NCBI RefSeq assembly: GCF_023015905.1
Contig: NZ_JALKBD010000017.1
Span: 51,573-115,572, forward strand
Direction of reading: 5' to 3'
Source of the DNA: Arenibacter sp. F20364
Lineage (GTDB): Bacteria > Bacteroidota > Bacteroidia > Flavobacteriales > Flavobacteriaceae
Length of the DNA: 64,000 nucleotides
The translations under genes were made by a program, and so were the position numbers. Under the pieces are notes generated by a model, which saw only the letters and a list, made by a program, of their open reading frames with translations, was not told where the DNA came from and made no database searches. Within the stretch, counting starts at the first letter, position 1; the number at the start of each line of letters is the position of its first letter. Shown here piece by piece: positions 1 through 9,100 of the stretch.

Positions 1-686
1 TTTCTATTACTGGAATATTTCATAAAAGGAATATAGCTAGGATAATCCAAGGTAATCAACCAACCTTCTTTGTCCTTTGATTTTGCCAATTGTGCAGCTG
101 CCTCCTTTTCGCCTTCCGGAAGTCCGTCCATGTCGGCCTCGTTGGTAAGGTGCATTTGATACTTGTTGGTCTCGGCCAAAACATTTTCCCCGAATTGAAG
201 TTTAAGTTTGGACAGTTCGGCATCTATTTCCCGTAGCCGTTTCTTTTTTTCCGTGGGCAAATTGGCGCCGTTCCTGCTAAAACTTTTGTACTTTTTGTCG
301 AGCAGGGTTTGTTCTTCAGTGGTCAATTCCAGATCATTCCTTTGGTCGTATACTGCTTTGACCCGTTTGAACAAATCCTCGTTCAGGGTGATATCATTGC
401 TGAATTCCGACAATAGGGGAGATACCTCCTGGGCTATTTTCTGAATTTCTGGATTGGTCTCTGCTGAATTTAAGTTAAAAAAGACACTGGATACCCTATC
501 CAATTGTTGTCCTGCAAAATCCAAGGCAGCAATGGTGTTCTCAAAAGTAGGGGTCCCTTTATTGTTGGCAATGGCATCGATTTCTGCTCTGGCATCCTCA
601 ATGGCCTGCAAAAATGCGGGTTTAAAATGTTCATTGTTTATTTTGGAGAATGGCGCTGTATCAAATGGGGTCAATAATGGATTCAT
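1..686 (-). CDS. M3-family metallopeptidase (Dcp/oligopeptidase A-like), N-terminal part
   Basis: The gene enters from beyond the left edge and only about 228 N-terminal codons are present. Translation begins MNPLLTPFDTAPFSKI at the ATG read from 686, and continues with the helical N-terminal region typical of M3 peptidyl-dipeptidases, which trim oligopeptides. The HExxH zinc site lies in the C-terminal half of this family and is outside the window, so activity cannot be judged. There is no signal peptide at this start, so a cytoplasmic enzyme is expected. It follows purE on the same strand with about 75 bases between. Family assignment rests on overall similarity of the N-terminal region. 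Confidence 0.8.
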   Translation of the reverse strand, partial: MNPLLTPFDTAPFSKINNEHFKPAFLQAIEDARAEIDAIANNKGTPTFENTIAALDFAGQQLDRVSSVFFNLNSAETNPEIQKIAQEVSPLLSEFSNDITLNEDLFKRVKAVYDQRNDLELTTEEQTLLDKKYKSFSRNGANLPTEKKKRLREIDAELSKLKLQFGENVLAETNKYQMHLTNEADMDGLPEGEKEAAAQLAKSKDKEGWLITLDYPSYIPFMKYSSNR

Positions 687-745
687 ATAGGGGTATTATA
701 TTTTTAATTCGATATTTGGTTTCAAGGGGGCAGGACTATTTTTTG

Positions 746-780
746 TTCACTGTGCACTGCTCATTGTCCACTGTTCACTT
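746..780. repeat. Five tandem 7-bp units (consensus TTCACTG) overlapping the purE 3' end
   Basis: Units read TTCACTG, TGCACTG, CTCATTG, TCCACTG and TTCACTT without spacing. The purE stop codon (761-763) and its last six codons fall inside the array, so the final residues KVNSGQ are encoded by repeat units. No function is evident. Confidence 0.7.
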
Positions 781-1261
781 TTTTCATTTCCTCCGCTCCT
801 TCAATGACCTTTTGCTTAAGGCCTTCTTTGTAAAAGATAATCTTGTCCAGGACGCATTTGTCCGAGCTTCCGATTATCTGGGCCGCCAAAATTCCAGCAT
901 TTTTTGCGCCGTTGAGCGCTACTGTTGCAACAGGAACACCGCCTGGCATTTGGAGAATGGACAGGATGGAATCCCACCCATCAATGGAATTGCTACTTTT
1001 TACGGGAACACCTATTACGGGCAGTGGGGACATGGACGCTACCATTCCGGGCAAATGTGCAGCTCCACCGGCACCGGCAATAATTACTGAATATCCATTT
1101 TTATGGGCATTCTTACTAAAATCGAACAATTTTTCCGGGGTACGGTGGGCAGAAACAATATCAACGTCTACCTCAATATCAAAACCTTTTAATATATCAA
1201 TGGCTTCTTGCATTACTGGAAGGTCGCTGGTACTTCCCATAACTATGGCTACTTTACTCAT
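761..1261 (-). CDS. purE: N5-carboxyaminoimidazole ribonucleotide mutase PurE
   Basis: PurE moves the carboxylate of N5-CAIR to carbon 4, giving CAIR in de novo purine synthesis. The 166-residue length fits class I PurE. The start MSKVAIVMGSTSDLP carries the conserved GSxSD phosphate-binding segment, and SAHRTPE and GAGGAAHLPGMVA match the two other signature segments. It lies 15 bases downstream of purK on the same strand, the usual two-gene order, so the pair should be cotranscribed. The extreme C-terminus is encoded by the 7-bp repeat array, which suggests the original stop was altered by repeat insertion or growth there. Confidence 0.96.
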   Translation of the reverse strand: MSKVAIVMGSTSDLPVMQEAIDILKGFDIEVDVDIVSAHRTPEKLFDFSKNAHKNGYSVIIAGAGGAAHLPGMVASMSPLPVIGVPVKSSNSIDGWDSILSILQMPGGVPVATVALNGAKNAGILAAQIIGSSDKCVLDKIIFYKEGLKQKVIEGAEEMKKVNSGQ

Positions 1262-1276
1262 ATCATTGAAAATTTC

Positions 1277-2431
1277 TTATTCGCTAATCACTTTTATAGT
1301 ATTCTTGACTTGTTCGGCTATTTCTCTGGCTTCCTTAATGTCGTTGTTCACAATGGTTACATGGCCCATTTTTCTGAAGGGCCGGGTCTGTTTTTTACCG
1401 TAAATATGGGGTGTAACACCGTCCAGGCTCAAAATTTCCTCCATATTTTCATAAACAACATTTCCTGTATGGCCTTCTGCACCGACCAAATTCACCATAA
1501 TACCCGCTACTTTGCTGGCGGTATTTCCTAAAGGAAGGTCCAAAATGGCACGGATATGCTGTTCAAATTGGTTGGTGTAGCTTGCCTCAATACTGTAATG
1601 GCCACTATTGTGGGGTCTTGGAGCAACCTCGTTTACCAAAATTTCGTCCTCCTGGGTCTGGAACATCTCCACGGCCAAAAGTCCTACATGTTTTATTTTA
1701 TTGGATAGTTGCAGTGCTATTTCCTGGGCTTTTTCGGCAACTTTGGAGCCTATTCTTGCTGGGCAAAGTACATACTCCACCTGATTGGCTTCGGGGTGGA
1801 ATTCCATTTCTACGACAGGGTAGGTTTTTACTTCTCCACTGGCGCTCCGTGCCACGATCACCGCTAGTTCATTTTTAAAATTCACCATTTCTTCAGTGAT
1901 GCATTCTCCCGCAGGTAGACCGTTCAGATCTTCCAGTTTGCGGACTACCTTGACCCCTTGCCCGTCATATCCAAATTGGGTAGCCTTCCAGATAAAAGGG
2001 AATTTTAAACCTCCGTTGGCAATACTGTCTTCAATCTCGCTCTTATAGGCAAAACGCTGAAAATCTGCCGTGGGAATGCCATTGTCAATATAGAATAGTT
2101 TTTGCTTGGCCTTGTTCTGTATAATGCGCAGGGCCCGAGTGGGAGGAAATACCTTCAAACCTTCGTATTCCAATTTTTCCAGGGCATCCAGGTTTACGTT
2201 CTCGATTTCTATGGTCAACACATCTACTTTTTTGCCAAGTTTGTAAACCGCATCAAAATCCATTAAATCCCCCTTAAAAAATTCATTGCAGGCTATTTTG
2301 CAAGGAGCTTCGTCAGAAGGATCCAATACCTTGGTATGGATGTCAAATTTTCTTGTTTCGTACAAAAGCATTTTACCTAATTGACCGCCTCCTAGTATTC
2401 CTAGTTTAAATTCAGAAGAAAAATAGTTCAT
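1277..2431 (-). CDS. purK: 5-(carboxyamino)imidazole ribonucleotide synthase PurK
   Basis: PurK is an ATP-grasp enzyme that joins AIR, bicarbonate and ATP to give N5-CAIR, the substrate of PurE. The 384-residue protein opens with a nucleotide-fold segment (KLGILGGGQLGKML), followed by ATP-grasp segments such as FPFIWKATQFGYDGQG and, near residue 270, NEVAPRPHNSGHYSIEA, which contributes metal and nucleotide ligands in this family. Length is normal. It is first of the purK-purE pair. Together they imply the two-step bacterial route through N5-CAIR. Confidence 0.96.
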   Translation of the reverse strand: MNYFSSEFKLGILGGGQLGKMLLYETRKFDIHTKVLDPSDEAPCKIACNEFFKGDLMDFDAVYKLGKKVDVLTIEIENVNLDALEKLEYEGLKVFPPTRALRIIQNKAKQKLFYIDNGIPTADFQRFAYKSEIEDSIANGGLKFPFIWKATQFGYDGQGVKVVRKLEDLNGLPAGECITEEMVNFKNELAVIVARSASGEVKTYPVVEMEFHPEANQVEYVLCPARIGSKVAEKAQEIALQLSNKIKHVGLLAVEMFQTQEDEILVNEVAPRPHNSGHYSIEASYTNQFEQHIRAILDLPLGNTASKVAGIMVNLVGAEGHTGNVVYENMEEILSLDGVTPHIYGKKQTRPFRKMGHVTIVNNDIKEAREIAEQVKNTIKVISE

Positions 2432-2536
2432 TGGAAATGATTCGCTTGTATTAAAGTAGATTGTATATTAGGGACAAAAATACAGCTAAATCTTAGAAAC
2501 TAGGCCTGGACCTTTAAAAAAGAGAAATCAAAGTGC

Positions 2537-2544
2537 TATATTTG
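2537..2544 (+). promoter_or_regulatory. Bacteroidota -7 box upstream of the hpt-adk fusion
   Basis: TATATTTG fits TAnnTTTG and lies 31 bases before the TTG start. No clear -33 TTG is present at the right distance, so this is a partial promoter match. Confidence 0.45.
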
Positions 2545-2575
2545 GCATCTTGAATTTATTATAAAAACATTAGTC

Positions 2576-3691
2576 TTGATTAAGCTACACGACAAATATT
2601 TTAAGCCTTTTATAAGTGAAGGCGAGATTATGGCTGCGATTAAAAAGATTGCGGACCAGGTCGCTGTGGATTACAAGAAGGAAAAGCCCATTTTTGTGGG
2701 TGTCCTGAACGGGGCCTTTATGTTCGTATCCGACTTTTTAAAAGCGTATCAATACCCTTGCGAGGTTTCCTTTGTGCGTTTAAGCTCTTATCAGGGACTT
2801 ACCTCTACGGGAATTGTGGAAACGCTCTTGGATGTTCCGGAGAATATTGAGGGCAGAAGTGTTATTATCCTAGAGGATATTATTGATACAGGTAGGACCG
2901 TTAAAAAATTGATCGACCTGTTCTCCAACACCAAGGTCAAGGAATTTAAAATTGCCACCTTGTTTTACAAAGCTGACGTGTATAACGGGGAGTACAATAT
3001 AGACTACTTTGGAATGAAAATCGAAGATAAGTTTATAGTAGGTTATGGATTGGATTATAATGAATTGGGAAGAAATTTAAGAGAAGTATATCAACTAAAC
3101 CAAAAGCATATGATAAACCTAGTTTTGTTTGGAAAACCTGGTGCGGGGAAAGGCACGCAGGCTTCATTTTTAAAGGAAAAATATAATTTAAAGCATATTT
3201 CTACCGGAGATGTCTTTCGTTATAATATTAAGAATGGTACCGAACTGGGAACCTTGGCAAAATCATATATAGACAAAGGGGAGTTGGTGCCGGATGAGGT
3301 TACCATCAAGATGCTACAGGATGAGGTGGAGAAAAATCCCGACGCCAGTGGATTTATCTTTGACGGTTTCCCCAGAACAACGGCGCAGGCCAAAGCATTG
3401 GATAATTTTTTGGTGAGCAAGGAGATGAGGATCGATGCTACCATAGCCTTGGAGGCCAATGATGAAGTGTTGATACAAAGATTATTGGAACGTGGTAAAG
3501 TTAGCGGTAGATCCGATGACCAGGACGAAGAAATGATCCGTAATCGTTTTGATGAATACAATGAAAAAACAGCTCCCTTAAAGGATTACTATGATGATCA
3601 GGGGAAATTCCATAGTGTGAACGGAATAGGTTCCATAGAAGATATTACAAGCCGCTTGGCAAAAGTAATCGAGGAGTTACAGGCAGTCTAA
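2576..3691 (+). CDS. Hypoxanthine phosphoribosyltransferase-adenylate kinase fusion
   Basis: Two purine enzymes share one continuous frame. Residues 1-178 are a full-length HPRT: GVLNGAFMF, and the PRPP-binding loop VIILEDIIDTGRT. HPRT converts hypoxanthine or guanine plus PRPP to the nucleotide. From M179 a complete adenylate kinase follows: P-loop GKPGAGKGTQ, ISTGDVFR and DGFPRT. At about 193 residues that domain matches short, LID-less adenylate kinases, which interconvert 2 ADP with ATP and AMP. The start is TTG at 2576; MIKLHDKYF fits the usual HPRT beginning and no ATG suits better. M179 sits after an A-rich stretch, so internal initiation of free Adk is possible. There is no stop or frame change between domains. 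Confidence 0.93.
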   Translation: MIKLHDKYFKPFISEGEIMAAIKKIADQVAVDYKKEKPIFVGVLNGAFMFVSDFLKAYQYPCEVSFVRLSSYQGLTSTGIVETLLDVPENIEGRSVIILEDIIDTGRTVKKLIDLFSNTKVKEFKIATLFYKADVYNGEYNIDYFGMKIEDKFIVGYGLDYNELGRNLREVYQLNQKHMINLVLFGKPGAGKGTQASFLKEKYNLKHISTGDVFRYNIKNGTELGTLAKSYIDKGELVPDEVTIKMLQDEVEKNPDASGFIFDGFPRTTAQAKALDNFLVSKEMRIDATIALEANDEVLIQRLLERGKVSGRSDDQDEEMIRNRFDEYNEKTAPLKDYYDDQGKFHSVNGIGSIEDITSRLAKVIEELQAV

Positions 3692-3854
3692 GCTAGGAGT
3701 GTACTGTGATTGATGCTCCCAGTTTAGAGGAATTAACTTTTAATATGCCTCGGGGGTTCTAATGTTGGCCACCCATAATTTCTTGGTTTAAAAGTTGAAC
3801 TATAAAAATTTTGTGGTCCTACTTTGATAGAACTCGGAACAATAAACTAAAAAA

Positions 3855-4856
3855 ATGACGGAAGGAAATTTTGTGGATTATGTAAAAGTGCACCTGGAAT
3901 CCGGTAACGGGGGAAAAGGCTCCGTGCACTTGCATAGGGAGAAGTTTATAACAAAAGGTGGACCAGATGGTGGTGATGGGGGTCGCGGCGGACACATAAT
4001 TGTCCGTGGCAATAAGAATTTATGGACCCTTTTGGGTTTTAAGTTTACCAGAACTTTTAGGGCGGGTCACGGTGAGCATGGCAGTAAGAACAGAAGTAGT
4101 GGTGCAGACGGACAGGATGTCTATTTGGAGGTGCCCTTGGGGACCGTTATCAAAGACGCTGAAACGCTAGAAGTTTTATTGGAAATTACAGAGGATCAGG
4201 AGGAAAAAATTCTTTTGGAAGGTGGTATGGGAGGTCGTGGTAACTGGCATTTTAGAACAGCTACCAATCAGACGCCAAGATACGCCCAACCCGGAAAAAG
4301 TGGCCAGGAATTGGACCTTATTTTGGAATTGAAAGTATTGGCCGACGTAGGCTTGGTGGGTTTTCCAAATGCGGGTAAATCTACTCTTCTATCCGTACTA
4401 ACCTCTGCCCAGCCCAAGATAGCTGACTATGAATTTACGACCCTAAAACCCAATTTAGGGATAGTGGAATACAGGGATTTTAAAAGTTTTGTTATTGCGG
4501 ATATTCCCGGTATCATTGAAGGGGCAGCCGAAGGAAAGGGACTTGGACATTATTTTTTAAGGCATATAGAGCGTAATTCCACTTTGTTGTTCCTGATTCC
4601 TGCCGACAGTAAGGATATTTCCAAGGAGTATGAAATTTTGTTGGACGAGCTGCGCAGATATAATCCAGAACTGTTGGACAAGGACCGATTGATAGCCATC
4701 TCCAAAACCGATATGTTGGACGAGGAGCTTATTGCAGAAATGAGAAATGAGCTGGACAAAGATTTCAAGGATGTGCCTTATATGTTTATATCCTCAGTGG
4801 CCCAGATTGGCCTGGTAGAGCTTAAGGACAGATTATGGGCCATGTTGAATAAATAG
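3855..4856 (+). CDS. obgE: Ribosome-associated GTPase Obg
   Basis: Obg is an essential GTPase of late 50S assembly and stress signalling. Residues 1 to about 160 form the glycine-rich Obg fold ([18 protein letters not shown]). The G domain follows with G1 GFPNAGKS at 169-176, G3 DIPGIIEGA and the specificity segment SKTD. The protein ends soon after the G domain at 333 residues, so the C-terminal OCT domain found in some Gram-positive Obg proteins is absent, as is usual for Bacteroidota. It lies about 160 bases downstream of the hpt-adk fusion; the gap holds TACTTTG at 3819-3825, a possible -7 box giving it its own promoter. Confidence 0.97.
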   Translation: MTEGNFVDYVKVHLESGNGGKGSVHLHREKFITKGGPDGGDGGRGGHIIVRGNKNLWTLLGFKFTRTFRAGHGEHGSKNRSSGADGQDVYLEVPLGTVIKDAETLEVLLEITEDQEEKILLEGGMGGRGNWHFRTATNQTPRYAQPGKSGQELDLILELKVLADVGLVGFPNAGKSTLLSVLTSAQPKIADYEFTTLKPNLGIVEYRDFKSFVIADIPGIIEGAAEGKGLGHYFLRHIERNSTLLFLIPADSKDISKEYEILLDELRRYNPELLDKDRLIAISKTDMLDEELIAEMRNELDKDFKDVPYMFISSVAQIGLVELKDRLWAMLNK

Positions 4857-5027
4857 TCCCATTTGTTTATTGAATATATGTGTCTGTTTTTATTGGTTAT
4901 AATGTCCTGCGTTTTAACGAATACTTACCCTCATAAAAAACGCCATTAATAATTTTCACTATTTTAGAGTCTATTTAGGAGATTGCAATCACAATTTCTT
5001 AAACAGGGTCTTATAAAAATTGGAATA

Positions 5028-5555
5028 ATGAAAAGTATAATCCCATTCTTGCTCTTGCTCTTTTTAGTTTCCTGTAGTGCCATTCGTGTAAATTATGACT
5101 ATGATAGGGACACTGATTATTCTAAATATACCACCTATAACTACTATTCGGACATGGATACCGGCTTAAGTGAATTGGATAGCCGGCGATTATTGAGGGC
5201 TATTGATTCCACTATGCGGGCTAAGGGCTTTTTGTTGTCCGAAGAGCCTGAATTCTTAATAAATATTTTGAGCAGGTCTTTTCAGGCTCCTAGAAACAAT
5301 TCAGTAGGGGTTGGTATAGGGGGTACAGGGAGAAATGTTGGTGGTGGAGTGTCTATTGGAATTCCTGTGGGAGCAACGAATGTGGAGCGGGAGATTCAGT
5401 TCGATTTTGTGGATAGCCAAAAGGATGAACTTTTTTGGCAGGCTATTACAGTAAGTAGTCTAAGGGAAAATAGCTCCCCTAATGAAAGGGAAGATAGAAT
5501 ACAGGCGTTGGTGACCAAAACTTTAGAAAAATACCCGCCGAAAAGTAGAAAATAA
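5028..5555 (+). CDS. DUF4136-type lipoprotein
   Basis: The start is placed at the ATG at 5028, because MKSIIPFLLLLFLVSCSAI then forms a compact lipoprotein signal with lipobox LVSC; an upstream TTG at 4983 would only add 15 residues before it. The mature part (about 158 residues) has the tyrosine-rich opening YDRDTDYSKYTTYNYYSD and a glycine-rich middle, which fit the DUF4136 family of membrane-anchored proteins of unknown function. It is the last gene before a strong bidirectional terminator and lies about 170 bases after obgE. Confidence 0.8.
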   Translation: MKSIIPFLLLLFLVSCSAIRVNYDYDRDTDYSKYTTYNYYSDMDTGLSELDSRRLLRAIDSTMRAKGFLLSEEPEFLINILSRSFQAPRNNSVGVGIGGTGRNVGGGVSIGIPVGATNVEREIQFDFVDSQKDELFWQAITVSSLRENSSPNEREDRIQALVTKTLEKYPPKSRK

Positions 5556-5601
5556 TCCAAATTCCTTGTTGTAAGGGTCTAGAAAATGGTTAAAATATTA
5601 T

Positions 5602-5642
5602 AAACAAGAAGCGGGACCACCTTTGGGTACCGCTTCTTGTTT
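5602..5642. terminator. Bidirectional intrinsic terminator
   Basis: AAACAAGAAGCGG pairs with CCGCTTCTTGTTT across a short loop, with one mismatch in a 17-bp stem. The A-rich left and T-rich right ends suit termination from both sides, between the convergent lipoprotein and DoxX genes. Confidence 0.85.
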
Positions 5643-5664
5643 TGATAAATTAGTTTTATTGATA

Positions 5665-6039
5665 CTATGGTCTAAGTATATCTTTGTATCTGTCTTTGTA
5701 TGCGTATAGCATTACAACATTAAGAATAAGCAACACTAAAGTTAGGCCAATGGAACCTGGTTCCAAAAATGCATTGAACAATAAAGCATTCACGGAAACA
5801 GTCATTAAGATAATCATCATTAATGCACCAAATTTATTGATCAATAATGAAAGTCCAGAAAGAATTTCTACTATGGCAACCACATAAAGGGTATTGGTGC
5901 TCGTTAATGCTGAAAAATAGTTCATAGCCGCTTCGGACATTTGTCCTGCCGGCATAAAATGTAAGAATTTATTCGCCCCGAAGACGATAAGAAAAATTCC
6001 AAAAACAAAGCGTAACGCAATAAAGAAGGTAGAGTTCAT
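5665..6039 (-). CDS. DoxX-family membrane protein
   Basis: This 124-residue protein has four hydrophobic segments with the DoxX-like opening (FIALRFVFGIFLIVFGANKFLHFMP). DoxX proteins are small inner-membrane proteins; a few act in thiosulfate:quinone oxidoreductases or redox stress, but most, including this type, have no proven role. It is a single gene on the minus strand, downstream of the macroglobulin gene with 77 bases between, and could be read through from it. Confidence 0.8.
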   Translation of the reverse strand: MNSTFFIALRFVFGIFLIVFGANKFLHFMPAGQMSEAAMNYFSALTSTNTLYVVAIVEILSGLSLLINKFGALMMIILMTVSVNALLFNAFLEPGSIGLTLVLLILNVVMLYAYKDRYKDILRP

Positions 6040-6116
6040 AATTCTTTGATTTTATGTTAGTTATTTATGAATTTATGAAAAAAAGCAATACCTTTTTAAC
6101 AATATTTTATTTTTTG

Positions 6117-9100
6117 TTATTCAACATGAATCCGTACCCCTTCGCTATGACTACTAAATTCCGGGGCGTACATACTCTGAATGGTAGAAATTCCGTTGCT
6201 GAAATCCCCGGCATTGTTAACTCTTAGGTCATATTCAAAGACATATACCCCCTTGGGCAAATAGTCGAAAAAGAAATTGGTACTGGCATCTTTTGTGCTT
6301 TCATAATATCCTAGACCATCTTGCCATTTATAGCTGGACAGCACATTGATGGGTTCCATCCCCGCTGCCCTCATATCCTTCATATGCACATATTCCATTT
6401 GCCTATCTGCCCTTAATTCGATTCTTATGCGAACCAGATCACCAACATGTAAAGGTGTTTTGCCATTAATTTCTGATAATACCTCACCGGTATCCGTGTT
6501 ATTTTTTAGGAAGACTTTCTTTTTTAATTTCAAAGGTGTATCGGCAGGGGTTATTTTGTCCAAATCTTCAAAATATTGCCAGTACAGAGCTCCCCAGGCA
6601 ATGCCATCTCCTTTTTTCTTAAGCTGTACCTCTGCCATTTTTGGATTTATTTCGTTTTTGGTCCAAGTGGTTTTGTAATATCCGGTTCCTGCTTCCACTT
6701 GTATGTTTTCCAGTTTTGAGGGTTCAATTTTTTCACCTCCAACCAATACGTCCAAAGCTTCCGTTACGGATAACCACTCACTTCCTTGTAGCAGTAGGGC
6801 ATATACTGCATCTGTGGTTGCCTTTGTGGTTTTCCATCGATTGGTCTGCTTGTTTTTTAGCAACCATATTTTTAGGTTATCTACTAATTTATCGTCATCC
6901 TTAATTTCGGAAAAAGCTTCTATTAGTAGTGACTGGGTCTCAATTGGTGCTTGGTACCAATACCAGGAATTGTTGTTTTCTTTCCAGTACATTCCCAATT
7001 CATCACTCAAAATACTATTTTCCTCCAAGGACTTAATTATTTTATTGGCGGTAGCTGTACTTCCGTTTCTAAAGAGAACTAGGGAAAGAAGCCCTTTTGA
7101 ATACAGATCCCTTTTTGCCCAGTATTTTTGTGCCTGCTTGTTGTAGTAATCTATAATTTCGGCTACTTTTTTGGAAACCTTTATTTCTGGATAATAACTG
7201 CGCATGTACAAATAATGTATTTGGGTATGGCTCAAATGGTCTTCGTTAAGGTCCGTGGCGTATTTTTTCATTTGCTCGTATTCCTTCACAAACTCATCGT
7301 CCAAATAGGCAACCGCATTTTTTATTACCTGCTGTTCCTTGGTATTAACGCTCTTTCCAATCCCCGATTTTTCCTCACCTCCACTGGACGATGTTAATTT
7401 GTGTAGATGGCCTAAACCGGTGATAATATGTTGGGTAATAAATCGGTTTTCGGGACCTCCCTTAAACCAAGCCCAAGCACCGGACGACATTTGATTCTGT
7501 TGTAGTTTATTGAAGGCATTGTCCTGATCATTTTTCAACTTGTTGAGATCAAAGATTAGTGCTATACGTTTCTTTTGTTCGGTTTCTGATTGGGCATCCC
7601 TTAACCACGGAGTTTCCTGAATTAGAATCGATTTCAATTCCTCGTTTTTTTCAAGATTGCTCAGTAGGGCACCGGAACTTGCCCATTGGTCAAATACCTG
7701 TTGTATCCTAGGATTTGAATTGGCGATGTATCCCCCAAGGGTGTTGGCATAGTATCTAGAAAATATCTGCTCGTTACAGTCATAAGGGTATTCCATTAAA
7801 TAAGGTAGGGCCTGAACGGCATACCAGGCTGGATTGGAGGTTATTTCCAGGCTAAGCTTGTGTTGTTTTAAGGTGGCGGAGTTGGTATTCTTTAATTTGT
7901 CCAACGTAAAGGTCTTGGTTTCATTGCCGCGCACCCACATTGGCATGGTTTCGGTTACCAACATGCGGTTTGTGAGTACCGGGAGTACATTTTGTTCCCC
8001 ATCACTAAAATTGCCTGCTTTGGCCATTATCTTATACTGTACCGCTCCAATTCCCTCAGGTACTTTAAGGTTCCATGACACTTGAGTATTTCCCTTGGCA
8101 TCTACAGTAAAAGTACTTTCGGGCATAACGATTCCTGAAGAGGTGTTGCTTATCAGTAATTCATCGGTGACCTCTCTTCCGCTAAAGGCATCCACCAATT
8201 CTAACCTAGCTTCGCCTTCTAACGATTTGTTCGTTAGATTCGCGATTTTGGTACTGATGACTATTCTATCGTCCTCCCGTAAAAAACGGGGTGCATTTGG
8301 GGTAACCATCAATTCCTTTTGGGTAAGGGTTTGCATGGTGGAGGTAGCGCTTTCCAAGGTCTTGGTATGTGCCAGTAGCTGTAGTTTCCATTTGGTCAAA
8401 GCCTCGGGAGTAGTAAAACTAAAGGAAACATTTCCGTCTTTATCGGTTAACAGCTGGGGAAAGAAAAAGGCAGTTTCCTGAAGGTTTTTCCTGATTTGGA
8501 TGTCATCAAAGCCACTTTGGCTGTCTGTTGCTGTAGGGGGGACTTGGTTGTTGTCCCCATTGTTTTCAAGAGCCGGTGCCGCACTTTCGGTTACTATCAT
8601 TTCTTCCAAGTCTTCTCCATCAGCTGAAGAGTCCATCATAGCTAGCGGGGCTCGACTCTTCATCATCATTCTGTTCCGCAGTCCATATCCAAAATGGAAA
8701 CCAAACCAATCAAAGGAGTCATAATATTGAGGTTTATAAGTAAAACTATCCTCAAAATTTAAGTAGGAATTAAAGGTGGCAATCCCATAGCTTTTAAAGG
8801 CATTGAGATAGCTGTTGGAGTAATATTGACCCTTGTAGTTAGGGGAGAAACTCCAATGGTGATCTTTGAAGGCGTCCAGTGAGGCATCGTACATACTGGC
8901 CAGCAGTTCTGCGCTAACCTTATCGCCTTTGGGGCCTTTTATTTTAAAGGACCAAGTTTCTTCCTTACCAGGTTGGAGCTTATCCCGAAAAGTTACGGTT
9001 TCAATTGTTAGGTTGGTACTGGGGTAGGGAACAGCAATGGAAAGGCTGCCAGATTGAAAGGAATTGTAGACAGAGAAACTATAATTTATGGCAAATCCTC

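Noticed and set aside
843..1403. Plus-strand open frame (186 codons) opposite purE and purK
   Set aside because: It spans the purE-purK junction in antisense and has no homologous features, whereas both pur genes are complete.
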